Origin: Chloroflexota bacterium
GTDB lineage: Bacteria > Chloroflexota > Anaerolineae > Anaerolineales > VGOW01
Assembly: GCA_016197225.1 (NCBI GenBank)
Contig: JACPWC010000085.1
Coordinates: 1 to 64,000, forward strand
Direction of reading: 5' to 3'
Length of the DNA: 64,000 nt
Shown piece by piece: positions 26,972 through 36,029 of the stretch. The position numbers and the translations under genes were made by a program. Under the pieces are notes generated by a model. That model was not told the DNA's origin and searched no databases. It saw only the letters and a program-made list of their open reading frames with translations. The number at the start of each line of letters is the position of its first letter. The stretch's first letter is position 1.

Positions 26972-27862
26972 ATGGAACGCAAAAAACTCGTCGCCTTTGC
27001 CGAAGTCTCCCTGGCCGTCGTCGCCTGGGGCGCGTCGTTCATCGCCACCAAAGTCGCTCTGCGTGAGGTCTCGCCCATCACCATCGTCTGGCTCAGGTTT
27101 GCGATGGGCGTCGTCATCCTGGGCGCGGCCGTGTTCGCCCGTAAACAGTTTGCCCTCGTGCCGCCCAAAGAACTTGGCTACTTTGCCCTGCTCGGCTTTC
27201 TGGGCATCACCTTTCACCAGTGGTTGCAATCGAACGGATTGGTGACGGCCCAGGCCACCACCACCGCCTGGATCGTAGCGACGATTCCGGTCTTCATGGC
27301 GATTCTGGGTTGGGCAGTGTTGAAGGAGCGATTGCGCCGCAGGCAAGTGATCGGAATCGGACTGGCCGCCGTCGGCGTTTTGCTCGTCGTGAGCAACGGG
27401 GAAGCCGCCGCGCTGGTGGGTGGCCGTTTCGGAACGTCGGGCGACTTCCTTATCCTCATCAGCGCCGTGAACTGGGCCGTCTTCTCGGCTCTCTCCAGGC
27501 GCGGCCTGCAACAACACCCGGCCACGCGCATGACGTTTTACGTGATGGCCTTCGGCTGGCTGTTTGCTTCAGTTCTGTTTTTTGCCGGGCCGGGCTTGAG
27601 CGAGGCTAACCGCCTGACTCTGAACGGCTGGTGGGGCGTTGGCTTCCTGGGCGTGGCCTGCTCCGGCCTGGCTTACATTTTCTGGTACGACGCCTTGCAG
27701 ATCGTCCCGGCCTCGGAGCTTGGCGTGTTCTTATACGTCGAGCCGCTGGTGGCCGTCGTCGTCGCCGCCATCGTGTTGGGCGAAGCCATGACTCTCGCCG
27801 CCCTGCTCGGCGGGGCCATCATTCTCTTCGGCGTCTGGCTCGTCAACCGGCCTGCGAGTTAG
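26972..27862 (+). CDS. EamA-family (DMT) transporter
   Basis: Ten-helix membrane transporter of the drug/metabolite superfamily, 296 residues from the ATG at 26972 (MERKKLVAFAEVSLAVVAWG). It contains two EamA repeats (about 5-135 and 150-290), with ATKVALREVSPITIVWLRFA in the first and SGLAYIFWYDALQIVPASEL in the second. A TTG at 26924 is the alternative start; neither has a clear ribosome site. It probably exports amino acids or metabolites. Divergence from the XRE-cupin regulator suggests shared control. Confidence 0.85.
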   Translation: MERKKLVAFAEVSLAVVAWGASFIATKVALREVSPITIVWLRFAMGVVILGAAVFARKQFALVPPKELGYFALLGFLGITFHQWLQSNGLVTAQATTTAWIVATIPVFMAILGWAVLKERLRRRQVIGIGLAAVGVLLVVSNGEAAALVGGRFGTSGDFLILISAVNWAVFSALSRRGLQQHPATRMTFYVMAFGWLFASVLFFAGPGLSEANRLTLNGWWGVGFLGVACSGLAYIFWYDALQIVPASELGVFLYVEPLVAVVVAAIVLGEAMTLAALLGGAIILFGVWLVNRPAS

Positions 27863-27927
27863 GACAACGGATTTGGCGAATGCAACGGATAAAGATGTAA
27901 TCCGTTCAATTCGTTAAATCCGTTGTC
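27863..27927. repeat. dispersed palindromic repeat, GACAACGGATTT family
   Basis: GACAACGGATTT (27863-27874) and AAATCCGTTGTC (27916-27927) are perfect arms, with AACGGAT / ATCCGTT nested inside. It starts on the base after the EamA stop codon. Confidence 0.85.
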
Positions 27928-27984
27928 AAAGCAAGATGAAAAGAATATCCAAGACACTGTCGGCGCAGGATAAACGAGCTAACC

Positions 27985-29727
27985 TCACCCGGTCAAGAAC
28001 AATTTTGTCCAGCTTATACCGTCGAACAGATTGGGAAACCTGATGAACTCCGTTAGCAGGCTATTGTTCGGGACAGCTTCGAGGTCGCACGGGCGGAACC
28101 AGGCCAACAGAGCCAGCAGGCGTTTGGCTTCCACGTATTCGGGCGTTTCGGGTTGCACCTGCCTCAGAAGCGGCTCAGCCAGTGGCCGCAACACCGAAAG
28201 TTCGTACACCAGCGCCGAGTTGAACATCACATCCGAATACTCCTGATATGGAAAGATATGCTGGCTCTCGCCCCGCCGCACGCTCTCCCAGCGCTTCAAG
28301 GTGTCGCCCGCCGCGTAGCCGCGCGTCGCCGCGTCGCGCACAATGCGGCGGATGAGGCGGGTGTCGGTTGTGCTCACCCGGTTGTGTAGATCAAGATTAA
28401 GTTGGGTGAGGGCCGAGATGTAAATACGCAAGGTGTGTTCCGGCGGGATGTGCGGCACAAGATCGGGATTGAGGCCGTGAATGCCTTCCACCAGAATGAC
28501 GGTTCCACGGGGCAGCGTCACCGTTTCCCCCACGCCGCTCCGGCCCGTCTTGAAATCGTAGTGCGGCAGAATGACCTCCTGCCCGCCCATCAACTTCAGC
28601 AAATCTACATTGAAACGCTCAACGTCGAGCGCCCGGAGCGACTCAAAATCGTACTCGCCATTTTCATCCTTTGGCGTTTTGTCGCGATCCAAAAAATACT
28701 CGTCCATCGCCAGGGCAAATGGATGCAGGCCATTGGCCAGCAGTTGCACCGCCAGCCGCTTGGAGAACGTGGTCTTACCCGACGATGACGGCCCGGCGAT
28801 GAGCACCAGCTTGATGTCACTCCGTCCCTTGGCCACCCAGCCGGCAATCTGGGCGATGCGTTGCTCGTGCAGGGCTTCGGAGACCAGGATGAGTTCGCGA
28901 ATGCGGCTTGACCCGATGGCCTCGTTGAGCGCGCCGACGTTGCTTATCCCCAGCCTGTCGAGCCACTCGCCGTATTCGCGAAAAGCCACCATCAACCGGT
29001 CGGGCATTCGTAACGGTTCAATAACGGTTGGCGCGCGGCGCTGAGGGAATTGCAGGATGAAGCCGGGCGGCGAGGATTGCAGATCGAACCAGCGCAAGTA
29101 ACCGGCGGACGGAACCATGTAGCCGTGAAAATAATCGGCCAGCCCGCCGAGGCGGTAGAGCACCAGATAATCCTTGTGGCGCTCGGCCAGCAGGCTCACC
29201 TTGTCTTTCTCGCCCCGCGCGCGGAAGAGTTCAATGGCCTTGGCCAGCGGCACTACATCTTTGACGATGGGCAGGTCGGCGGTTGCCATCTCTTTCATGC
29301 GGGCCGTCAGCCGTTTGAGTTCGACGGCGTTTAAGTTGTCGCGCCCGCGCACCTGGCAAAAGTAGCCGCCGGAGGCAATCGAATGATCCACCACCACTTC
29401 GGCTTCAGGGAACAATTCTTTGGCGGCGGCGATCATCAGAAAGGTCAGCCCGCGCCGGTAGATTCTCATGCCGTCTTCGGTCGCCATCGTCACCGGCGCA
29501 AGCGAGGCGTCACGGGTCAACTTGTAAGTTAGTTCGCGCAGTTTGCCGTCCACCAGCGCGGCCACCACCGGCGCGCCTGCCGAACCGGGCGGTTGCGGCG
29601 CGCGGACAAACGCTTCGAGGGCCGTGTTCAGCGGCGCTTCAAACGCCCGGCCATCGGGCCAGCGCACTTGCACCGTCGCCCGCGCTTCGGCAGAATGCAC
29701 AGTTGAGTTGGAAGAGGGTTGAGTCAT
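27985..29727 (-). CDS. nucleoside (uridine-like) kinase with ThrRS-like N-terminal domains
   Basis: Protein of 580 residues. The N-terminal part resembles the TGS domain and the second additional domain of threonyl-tRNA synthetase (VQVRWPDGRAFEAPLNTALE, and EAEVVVDHSIASGGYFCQV). The C-terminal part is a P-loop kinase with Walker A LIAGPSSSGKTTFSKRLA, a DDYF-like loop ALAMDEYFLDRD and FEGIHGLNP-like VILVEGIHGLNPDLV. This architecture is typical of COG0572-type nucleoside kinases, thought to phosphorylate uridine/cytidine with ATP or GTP. It lies 18 bases downstream of the RNase HIII gene on the same strand, so the two probably share a transcript. No Shine-Dalgarno is clear. Confidence 0.85.
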   Translation of the reverse strand: MTQPSSNSTVHSAEARATVQVRWPDGRAFEAPLNTALEAFVRAPQPPGSAGAPVVAALVDGKLRELTYKLTRDASLAPVTMATEDGMRIYRRGLTFLMIAAAKELFPEAEVVVDHSIASGGYFCQVRGRDNLNAVELKRLTARMKEMATADLPIVKDVVPLAKAIELFRARGEKDKVSLLAERHKDYLVLYRLGGLADYFHGYMVPSAGYLRWFDLQSSPPGFILQFPQRRAPTVIEPLRMPDRLMVAFREYGEWLDRLGISNVGALNEAIGSSRIRELILVSEALHEQRIAQIAGWVAKGRSDIKLVLIAGPSSSGKTTFSKRLAVQLLANGLHPFALAMDEYFLDRDKTPKDENGEYDFESLRALDVERFNVDLLKLMGGQEVILPHYDFKTGRSGVGETVTLPRGTVILVEGIHGLNPDLVPHIPPEHTLRIYISALTQLNLDLHNRVSTTDTRLIRRIVRDAATRGYAAGDTLKRWESVRRGESQHIFPYQEYSDVMFNSALVYELSVLRPLAEPLLRQVQPETPEYVEAKRLLALLAWFRPCDLEAVPNNSLLTEFIRFPNLFDGISWTKLFLTG

Positions 29728-29744
29728 AGAGGGTGATTGTACTA

Positions 29745-30632
29745 CTACACAAACACCATCACCGGCTTGAAAGGTTTGGCATAACGCTTAAGAGCCTGAG
29801 CGCCCTGGCGCGCCACGATCCAGCGGGCGGCGGCCTCCAATTGTTGAATGTCGGATGCGCCTTTTGGCAGCGGTTTGCCAAAGCCCGCCATCTCGCCCAG
29901 CGTCTCCAACGCGCGGGCGAAGGCGGCGCTGGCCAGCACCGAGGCCGCCGCCACGGCGATGCTGGCCGATTCGGCGTGATGTTGCTGAAGCGGTTTAGGA
30001 AGGCCGGCGGCGGCAAAAGCCTGATCCAAACGATCGGCGCGTTGCGAAAACTGATCGCAGACGATCTTGCTGGCCTGAGCCGAGCGCCAAACAGGCCGCG
30101 CCGCCTGAGCATACGCCTCGGCCAGAAGCACGTTCATGTTGTCGGCGCCCTCCCAGAGCATTCCTGGCTCAAGCGCCTGAAGGCGACGATGTTCGGCGGG
30201 GATAAGACGCTCGATCTGATCGGCCAGGCGGCTCACGAGAGAGGAGTCAATCTGCTTGCTGTCGCGCGCGCCGATCTTGCGTAAGGCCGTCTCTGTTTGC
30301 GAAGTGTCCACGTACACCGCGGCCACAATCACCGGGCCGAACCAGTCGCCCTTGCCCGATTCGTCCAGGCCCAGGTGCGGGCCGGTGATGGTTGTGGTCG
30401 GGCCGCGCTTCGCGTGCTCATCCAGCCAGGCTTGTAGCTCGGCCCTGAGAGCCGACTCGCGGCCCTGCAAGTTAAGCGCGCCGCGTTTGGGCCAGAAGTT
30501 GGCAACCACTTCAGAGGCGGCGTCCCCGACGATGATCTGTTCGCCATACGGGATCGTCGCCCCGGGTTTCCATCGCCAGCCGCGCGCGCGAACGTAGTCC
30601 TTGAATTGGTCAAACTTTGTCGAGGTTGGCAT
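29745..30632 (-). CDS. rnhC: ribonuclease HIII
   Basis: RNA-DNA hybrid endonuclease of 295 residues. The N-terminal TBP-like DNA-binding domain (about 1-85: KFDQFKDYVRARGWRWKPG, YGEQIIVGD) precedes the RNase H2-like catalytic domain with the acidic GLDESGKGDWFGPV, ARDSKQI and VCDQFSQ motifs. The start at 30632 (MPTSTKF) is chosen because an extended -10 (TGGTATGAT) places the transcript start on this ATG; the alternative ATG 12 bases up lies inside that -10 box. It is divergent from pfk. RNase HIII removes RNA primers and R-loops. Confidence 0.88.
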   Translation of the reverse strand: MPTSTKFDQFKDYVRARGWRWKPGATIPYGEQIIVGDAASEVVANFWPKRGALNLQGRESALRAELQAWLDEHAKRGPTTTITGPHLGLDESGKGDWFGPVIVAAVYVDTSQTETALRKIGARDSKQIDSSLVSRLADQIERLIPAEHRRLQALEPGMLWEGADNMNVLLAEAYAQAARPVWRSAQASKIVCDQFSQRADRLDQAFAAAGLPKPLQQHHAESASIAVAAASVLASAAFARALETLGEMAGFGKPLPKGASDIQQLEAAARWIVARQGAQALKRYAKPFKPVMVFV

Positions 30633-30639
30633 CTCGCGA

Positions 30640-30662
30640 ATCATACCAGCAGGTCGTATAAT
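30640..30662. promoter_or_regulatory. overlapping divergent promoter elements between rnhC and pfk
   Basis: Minus strand: extended -10 TGG-TATGAT (TATGAT at 30640-30645), giving a leaderless rnhC message. Plus strand: TATAAT at 30657-30662 for pfk, with no good -35 box. The two start regions share about 25 bases. Confidence 0.5.
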
Positions 30663-30694
30663 CGCCTTACTCAATCTTTCAGGAGATCAGTTGC

Positions 30695-31804
30695 ATGGAG
30701 CCACGCATCAAAAAAATTGCGATCTGCACCGGCGGCGGCGACGCGCCGGGGTTGAACGCCGTGATCCGGGCGGCGGCGCTCTCGGCCCTCAATCGCGGTT
30801 GGGAGTGTTACGGGATTCGCGACGGCTACAACGGCCTGCTCATGCCTGAAGAATACGCCGACGGCGGCATGGTTCACCTGACGCGCGAACGGGTGCGGGG
30901 CATCACGCACCTGGGCGGCACGATTCTGGGAACGACCAACAAGGGCAACCCGCTCAAGTTTCCGCTCCTGAACAAAGACGGTCAACGCGAAGAGGTGGAC
31001 CGCTCCGACGAATTGGTTCGCGCCTTCCGCCTCCACAACCTTGACGCGCTGATCTCGGTCGGCGGCGACGGCTCGCTGGGCATTGCCAACGTGCTGGCCC
31101 AAAAGGGCTTGCGGGTGATCGGCGTGCCCAAAACAATTGACAACGATCTCGACAAGACGGTGATTACCTTCGGCTACGACACCGCCGTCTCGTTCGCCAC
31201 CGAATGCCTCGACCGGCTACACACCACTGCCGCCTCGCACCGGCGGGTGATGGTGGTGGAAATGATGGGCCGCTACGCCGGCTGGATCGCCCTCAACGCC
31301 GGAGTCTCCGGCTCAGCCGACGTGATCTTGATTCCCGAAATCCCCTACGACCTGGGGAAGGTGATTCATAAAATAAGAGAGCGCGAGCAGGAGGGCCACA
31401 ACTTCACTATCGTCGTGGTGGCCGAAGGCGCGAAACCGCTCGGTGGAACTTTTACCACCGTAGGCGAAAAAGAGCCGGGCCGGGCTGAGCGCCTGGGCGG
31501 CATTGGCGAAAAGCTGGCCCGCGAGCTGGAGACCCACACCGGCAAAGAAACGCGAGTGGTGGTGCTGGGTCACTTGTTGCGCGGCGGCGCGCCCACCTCG
31601 TTTGATCGCTTGATTGCCCTGCGCTTCGGCGCGGCGGCGGTGCGGGCGCTGGAAGAGGGCCAGTCGGGGGTGATGGTGGCCCTCGACCCGCCCACCGTCA
31701 ACTACGTGCCGCTGGAAGAAGCCACCCGCCGCATGAAGACCGTGCCGCTGGACTCGGACACCATTCTCACTGCCCGCGACCTGGGCGTGTGTTTTGGAGA
31801 CTGA
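30695..31804 (+). CDS. pfkA: 6-phosphofructokinase
   Basis: Glycolytic enzyme of 369 residues that phosphorylates fructose 6-phosphate. Family motifs: CTGGGDAPGLNAVIRA, ALISVGGDGSLG, PKTIDNDLDKTVITFG, VEMMGRYAGWIAL and LGHLLRGGAPTSFDR. The residue matching E. coli Gly104 is Gly (GGDGS), typical of ATP use, whereas the one matching Gly124 is Lys (PKTIDND), as in pyrophosphate enzymes. This mixed signature leaves the phosphoryl donor uncertain, though Gly104 favours ATP. AGGAG lies nine bases before the ATG. The HD-GYP gene follows within six bases. Confidence 0.92.
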   Translation: MEPRIKKIAICTGGGDAPGLNAVIRAAALSALNRGWECYGIRDGYNGLLMPEEYADGGMVHLTRERVRGITHLGGTILGTTNKGNPLKFPLLNKDGQREEVDRSDELVRAFRLHNLDALISVGGDGSLGIANVLAQKGLRVIGVPKTIDNDLDKTVITFGYDTAVSFATECLDRLHTTAASHRRVMVVEMMGRYAGWIALNAGVSGSADVILIPEIPYDLGKVIHKIREREQEGHNFTIVVVAEGAKPLGGTFTTVGEKEPGRAERLGGIGEKLARELETHTGKETRVVVLGHLLRGGAPTSFDRLIALRFGAAAVRALEEGQSGVMVALDPPTVNYVPLEEATRRMKTVPLDSDTILTARDLGVCFGD

Positions 31805-31809
31805 AGAGG

Positions 31810-34173
31810 ATGAGCAAGCCATTGCGAGTCTTAATGGTGGAGGACTCACTGGAAGACGCGATGCTGGTGGAGCGCGAACTGAAGCGGGCCGGCTACAACC
31901 CCGACTGTCATCGCGTTCAAACCGCCGAAACGCTTTCGCAGGCGCTCGAGCGCGGGCCGTGGGACATCGTCCTGGCCGATTATTCCCTGCCCGGTTTCAG
32001 CGGCACGGCGGCCCTGGAACTGGTGCGGCTACAAGACCCGGACCTGCCCTTCATTATCGTCTCGGCCAGCATCGGCGAAGAAACGGCGGTGGAAGCCATG
32101 CGGGCCGGCGCGCACGACTACATCATGAAAGACCGGCTGGCCCGCCTGGCCCCGGCCATCGAGCGCGAACTGCGCGAAGCCAATGTGCGGAACGAGCGCC
32201 GACTGGCCGAGCAAGCCCTGCGCGAAAACGAAGCCCGCTACCGGGCCATCTCGGAACTCACTTCCGATTTCATCTACAGCTTCTCGGTCGGGCCGGATGG
32301 CAAACCTCACTATCGCTGGATCACCGACTCCTTCTCGCGCCTCACCGGCTACACTGTTGAAGACCTGCGCCAGGCGGGCGGCCTCGAAATATTGATCCAT
32401 CCCGAAGACTGGCCGGCCATGCAAAAGCACATCACCACCCTGGTCTCCGGGGCCGCCGACGTGAACGAGTTTCGCATCATCGCCCAGTCGGGCGAAGTGC
32501 GCTGGATGCGCAACTATGCCCAGGCCGAGTTCGACGCCGGGCAAAACCGGACGACGGGCATCATCGGCGCGGCTCAGGACATCACCGAACGCAAACAGCG
32601 CGAACGCGAAATGGAGGCCATCGTCGCCGTAGCCGGCGCTCTGCGCGCCCCCTCCACCCGGGCCAGCATCATGGACACCACCCTTGATCAGCTTGTCAAG
32701 CTACTTGAAGTTGACGGCGGCGCGGTGGTGATGGTGGACCCCGTCGGCGGGGAACTTGTGTTTGAGGCGTTTAGTGGCGTTGGGGCCGACGAGGCGAGAG
32801 GGTTGCGTCTGTCGTCTGGGGCGGGCATCACAGGTCAGGTGGTTGCCGGCGGCCAACCCTACCTCAACAACAACTTTCGCAAAGACCCCAATATTGCCCG
32901 GCCCGATCTGGTGCCCAGGGAGGGCGTGCAAGCCGCCGCTTGCGTGCCCCTCATCGCCCGCGACGAAACCATCGGCGCGCTGTGGATCATCCGCGCTACT
33001 TTCATCTCGCCAGCCGAAGTGCGTCTGCTGGCCGCCATCGGCGATATTGCCGCCAGCGCCCTCCACCGGGCTACCCTTTACGAGCACACCCAGCGCCGTG
33101 TGCGCCACCTGGCCGCTCTGCACGACATCCACAAAGTCATCACCTACAGCCTCGACCTGCATTCCACCCTCGACTTCATCCTGGCCGAAGCCGCCACCCA
33201 GCTTGGCGTGGACGCCGTCAACCTCCTGCGCCTGAACCAGAGCATCAAGATGCTGGAGCATGTGACCGACATCGGCTTTCGCACCCGGGGCATCGCCCGA
33301 TCCCGTTTACGGCTCGGCGAGGGCTACGCCGGGCGAGCGGCCCTGGATCGTCGCCGGGTTTCCGTGCCCGACCTCAACAAAACCGGCGGCGCTTTCCCCC
33401 TTCACTCCCTGCTGGTAGGCGAAGACTTTGTCACCTACTTCGGCGTGCCGCTCATCACCAAAGGCCAGGTCAAAGGTGTGCTTGAAGTTTTTCACCGCTC
33501 GCCCTTCAACCCGGACACGGAATGGCTGGACTTTCTTGAAAGCCTGTCCACCCAGGCCGCCATTGCTATGGACAACGACGAACTGCTCACCGACCTCCGC
33601 CGCTACAACGACGACCTGACGCTGGCCTACGACGCCACCATTGAAGGCTGGTCGAAGGCGCTCGAACTGCGCGACCAGGAAACCGAGGGCCACACCCAGC
33701 GCGCCGCCGAGTTGACTCTGCGCCTGGCCCAGGCCATCGGCATCCGCGATGACGCGCTGGTGCAAATTCGCCGGGGCGTCCTGCTGCACGATATTGGCAA
33801 GATGGGCGTGCCCGACAGCATCCTCCTCAAGCCCAGCCCGCTCACCGACGAGGAGTGGCTTGTCATGCGCCGCCACCCGGTCTATGCCCACGAAATGCTC
33901 GCCCCGATCGCTTACCTGCGCGGCGCGCTCGACATCCCTTACTATCATCACGAGCACTGGGACGGCAACGGCTACCCGCACGGATTGAAGGGCCAGCAGA
34001 TTCCGCTGGGTGCGCGCATCTTTGCCGTGGTGGACACGTGGGACGCCCTGCGCAACGACCGCCCCTACCGCAAAAGCTGGCCGGAAGACAGAGTGCGCGA
34101 TTATATCCGGCAAGAATCCGGCAAGCACTTTGACCCGGAAGTGGTCAATGTGTTTTTGCAGTTGGTGGCTTGA
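31810..34173 (+). CDS. REC-PAS-GAF-GAF-HD-GYP cyclic-di-GMP phosphodiesterase-like protein
   Basis: Signalling protein of 787 residues from MSKPLRVLMVEDS. Domains: receiver (about 5-125; acidic VEDS, phosphoacceptor in VLADYSLPG, Lys in YIMKDR), PAS (about 140-270; YRWITDSFSRLTGYTVEDL, GAAQDITERK), two GAF domains (about 280-425 and 435-590) and an HD-GYP domain (about 610-785; LLHDIGKMGVPD, HPVYAHEML, HHEHWDGNGYPHGLKGQQIP). The HD and GYP motifs are intact, so it should hydrolyse c-di-GMP under control of its sensor domains. It is cytosolic, with no membrane segment. It follows pfk by six bases and probably shares its transcript. Confidence 0.92.
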   Translation: MSKPLRVLMVEDSLEDAMLVERELKRAGYNPDCHRVQTAETLSQALERGPWDIVLADYSLPGFSGTAALELVRLQDPDLPFIIVSASIGEETAVEAMRAGAHDYIMKDRLARLAPAIERELREANVRNERRLAEQALRENEARYRAISELTSDFIYSFSVGPDGKPHYRWITDSFSRLTGYTVEDLRQAGGLEILIHPEDWPAMQKHITTLVSGAADVNEFRIIAQSGEVRWMRNYAQAEFDAGQNRTTGIIGAAQDITERKQREREMEAIVAVAGALRAPSTRASIMDTTLDQLVKLLEVDGGAVVMVDPVGGELVFEAFSGVGADEARGLRLSSGAGITGQVVAGGQPYLNNNFRKDPNIARPDLVPREGVQAAACVPLIARDETIGALWIIRATFISPAEVRLLAAIGDIAASALHRATLYEHTQRRVRHLAALHDIHKVITYSLDLHSTLDFILAEAATQLGVDAVNLLRLNQSIKMLEHVTDIGFRTRGIARSRLRLGEGYAGRAALDRRRVSVPDLNKTGGAFPLHSLLVGEDFVTYFGVPLITKGQVKGVLEVFHRSPFNPDTEWLDFLESLSTQAAIAMDNDELLTDLRRYNDDLTLAYDATIEGWSKALELRDQETEGHTQRAAELTLRLAQAIGIRDDALVQIRRGVLLHDIGKMGVPDSILLKPSPLTDEEWLVMRRHPVYAHEMLAPIAYLRGALDIPYYHHEHWDGNGYPHGLKGQQIPLGARIFAVVDTWDALRNDRPYRKSWPEDRVRDYIRQESGKHFDPEVVNVFLQLVA

Positions 34174-34239
34174 AACAGAATAATCACTCGATGGATTTGG
34201 AAACGTCGTGCAGTTCGAGAAGTGAGGGCGTCAGGGATC

Positions 34240-34272
34240 AGACCCTAAAGGTCTTTAAGACCTTTAGGGTCT
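34240..34272. repeat. 33-bp palindrome AGACCCTAAAGG at the dioxygenase stop
   Basis: AGACCCTAAAGGTCTT and its complement flank a single central base. It covers the last codons of the intradiol dioxygenase (encoding DPKGLKDL) and its TAG. It could also terminate the convergent HD-GYP transcript, although no T-run follows. Confidence 0.9.
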
Positions 34273-35126
34273 CCAGGCTCAAGCACGAAGTCGTAGGTGA
34301 CAGTATAAAAGGGCGTGGCCGTATTGTGGCGATCCGCTTCCGCTTGCGTATCGCGCCGCACAAAGTCTACAACCAGCGAATCCCGGACGCCGAAGACGAC
34401 GTCCGAGTCCAAATACGGATCGCCTTCAGCAAATAACTCCGTGATCACCGTCTTATAACCTTCAGCCGACACGATGAAGTGAATGTGCGCCGGACGATAA
34501 GGGTGGCGGCCCAGCGCCCGCAACATCTTGCCCACCGGCCCGTCTTCGGGAATCGGGTAGAAGGCAGGTTTGATGGTGCAGAAGGTGTAGCGGCCCTCGG
34601 AGTCGGTGCGGAAGCGGCCACGCAAATTAATGTCTGCCCCAGGCAGTTGCACATCGTAAAACCCTTCCGAGTCGGAGTGCCACACGTCGAGCAGGGCGTT
34701 CGCCAGCGGCTTGCCGTCCGGCGCGAACACTCGCCCGGAGACGATGACCGGCTCGCCCGGCGTGTCGCCGGCGATGCTGGCGTTCGACGGCAGTTCCGGC
34801 GCGCCCTCGCGATAGAACGGGCCGAAGATCGTGTACTCGGTCATCCCTTGCGGCTTGCGGTTGTTGATGAGGTCTTTGGTCGTGGTCGCGCCCAGCGTGT
34901 CGGAGAGCAGGATGAACTCCTGCCGCTTGTCGTCGCACATCTGGCCGGTGGCTGTAAGGAATTGGATGCCGGCCATCCACTCGGCCTCCGTCAGGTTCAC
35001 TTCTTTGATGAAGGCGTGCAGGTGCTTGACCAGGCCGGTCATAATTTCTTTGAGCCGCCCGTCTTGGGTGTTGGCAAGCGTCGCCAGGACGACGGCGGTG
35101 ATGTTGTCTTCACTCAGGTTTCGCAT
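34245..35126 (-). CDS. intradiol ring-cleavage dioxygenase (hydroxyquinol/catechol 1,2-type)
   Basis: Non-haem Fe(III) dioxygenase of 293 residues. An N-terminal helical dimerisation domain (about 1-100) is followed by the catalytic beta-sandwich. Iron ligands are visible: Tyr in SEGFYDVQ, Tyr in PAFYPIPEDGPVG, and two His in YRPAHIHFIV. The sequence is closest in pattern to hydroxyquinol 1,2-dioxygenases. It would open an ortho-dihydroxylated ring, fitting the HpaB/HpaC-type hydroxylase encoded upstream. No maleylacetate reductase gene follows in the window. The last eight residues are encoded by a palindromic repeat. AAGGA lies about six bases before the ATG. Confidence 0.9.
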   Translation of the reverse strand: MRNLSEDNITAVVLATLANTQDGRLKEIMTGLVKHLHAFIKEVNLTEAEWMAGIQFLTATGQMCDDKRQEFILLSDTLGATTTKDLINNRKPQGMTEYTIFGPFYREGAPELPSNASIAGDTPGEPVIVSGRVFAPDGKPLANALLDVWHSDSEGFYDVQLPGADINLRGRFRTDSEGRYTFCTIKPAFYPIPEDGPVGKMLRALGRHPYRPAHIHFIVSAEGYKTVITELFAEGDPYLDSDVVFGVRDSLVVDFVRRDTQAEADRHNTATPFYTVTYDFVLEPGDPKGLKDL

Positions 35127-35144
35127 GGCTTGTCCTTGCCCAAG

Positions 35145-35211
35145 AACCTGACAGGTCTTTGCGAAGCACCCCGTAGCGAAGCGAAGGGGCGCGAAGCAGG
35201 CCTGTCAGGTT
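35145..35211. repeat. palindromic repeat AACCTGACAGG
   Basis: AACCTGACAGG (35145-35155) and CCTGTCAGGTT (35201-35211) enclose a GCGAAGC-rich loop. The same element family occurs inside the E2 coding sequence at 49440-49480. Confidence 0.85.
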
Positions 35212-35235
35212 TTCAAACGGTTTCGCCGCCCAGCC

Positions 35236-35772
35236 TCATTTCGACATTTCGTCAGTGGGGTTGTAGAACGCCCCGAGATGGATGCCGTAGACTGCGTGCC
35301 AGATAAAGATCCCGATAGTGGTTTTGACGCCCAGGTTCAAGCTGAGAAAACCTGGAGTGAAGGCCGGGAAATTAGCCGGTACCCACCAGAGGGCGCTGAC
35401 GAGGCCCAGCACCCCGGCCCAGATAAGCGCCTTGCCGAGGTTGCCCATCATGGTATTCTTGAGTGGCAGCCGGGGGTGAATCAAAAAGGCATAGATCAGC
35501 GCGAAGCAGACGCCTGTAAATGTGTGAAATACAGCACCTGCCCACCAAATCTCCGCCGCCGAAAAAGGCTGATCGGTCAGGTTAGCGGTGGGCATGAGTA
35601 ACAAGCCGTTGAACCAGGGCCAGCTGAGGGTGACATACCCCTCGCCGGGGTTGAAGCCGATCATCCGGTACCAGAAGCCAGTGACGGTCGCCATGTGAGT
35701 GGCGACGAAGCCGGCGACCAGAGCCGTGACCAGCCTGCTGTTCGAGACACTGAAGCGCATGTTGCTGTTCAT
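35236..35772 (-). CDS. membrane protein of unknown function
   Basis: Protein of 178 residues with four hydrophobic helices (about 14-33, 76-97, 110-130 and 145-165) and tryptophan-rich loops (GYVTLSWPWFNGLLLMP, ALWWVPANFPAF). No family was recognised. It lies between the monooxygenase pair and the ring-cleavage dioxygenase on the same strand and has a strong ribosome site (AAGGAGAA). It may help take up or sense the aromatic substrate; this is speculation from position alone. Confidence 0.65.
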   Translation of the reverse strand: MNSNMRFSVSNSRLVTALVAGFVATHMATVTGFWYRMIGFNPGEGYVTLSWPWFNGLLLMPTANLTDQPFSAAEIWWAGAVFHTFTGVCFALIYAFLIHPRLPLKNTMMGNLGKALIWAGVLGLVSALWWVPANFPAFTPGFLSLNLGVKTTIGIFIWHAVYGIHLGAFYNPTDEMSK

Positions 35773-35931
35773 AGAGTTCTCCTTATAAATTGAGATAATC
35801 GGAAATCAACTTTCATTTACAGCTATGCTTTGAGATTCACTCAGCTATTCAACTCCTCTCTCGGCCACTCGCGCAATTAACGCGCCGGATTTGCCGGTGG
35901 CCGTCTTGTCCCGGGCAACTCGTCCACGAAA

Positions 35932-36009
35932 TCAATCCAGTGCCTTGAGATATTCCAATGCAACTGACTTGCGTTGCTCATCGGCTACAGTCAATTTAGC
36001 GAGGGCCAT
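35932..36009 (-). pseudogene. 25-codon remnant, probably of an NTF2/SnoaL-like gene
   Basis: A strong AAGGAG precedes an ATG at 36009. The frame reads KLTVADEQRKSVALEYLKAL and ends in TGA after 25 codons. This matches the opening of SnoaL/NTF2-like proteins found in degradation operons. The rest of a 120-140-residue protein is missing. It could still be made as a microprotein. Confidence 0.5.
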
Positions 36010-36029
36010 AGGATTCTCCTTGTGAGACA

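Noticed and set aside
34240-34272. The palindrome as a normal terminator for the HD-GYP gene
   Set aside because: No T-run follows on either strand and it lies within coding sequence of the dioxygenase; it is listed as a repeat instead.
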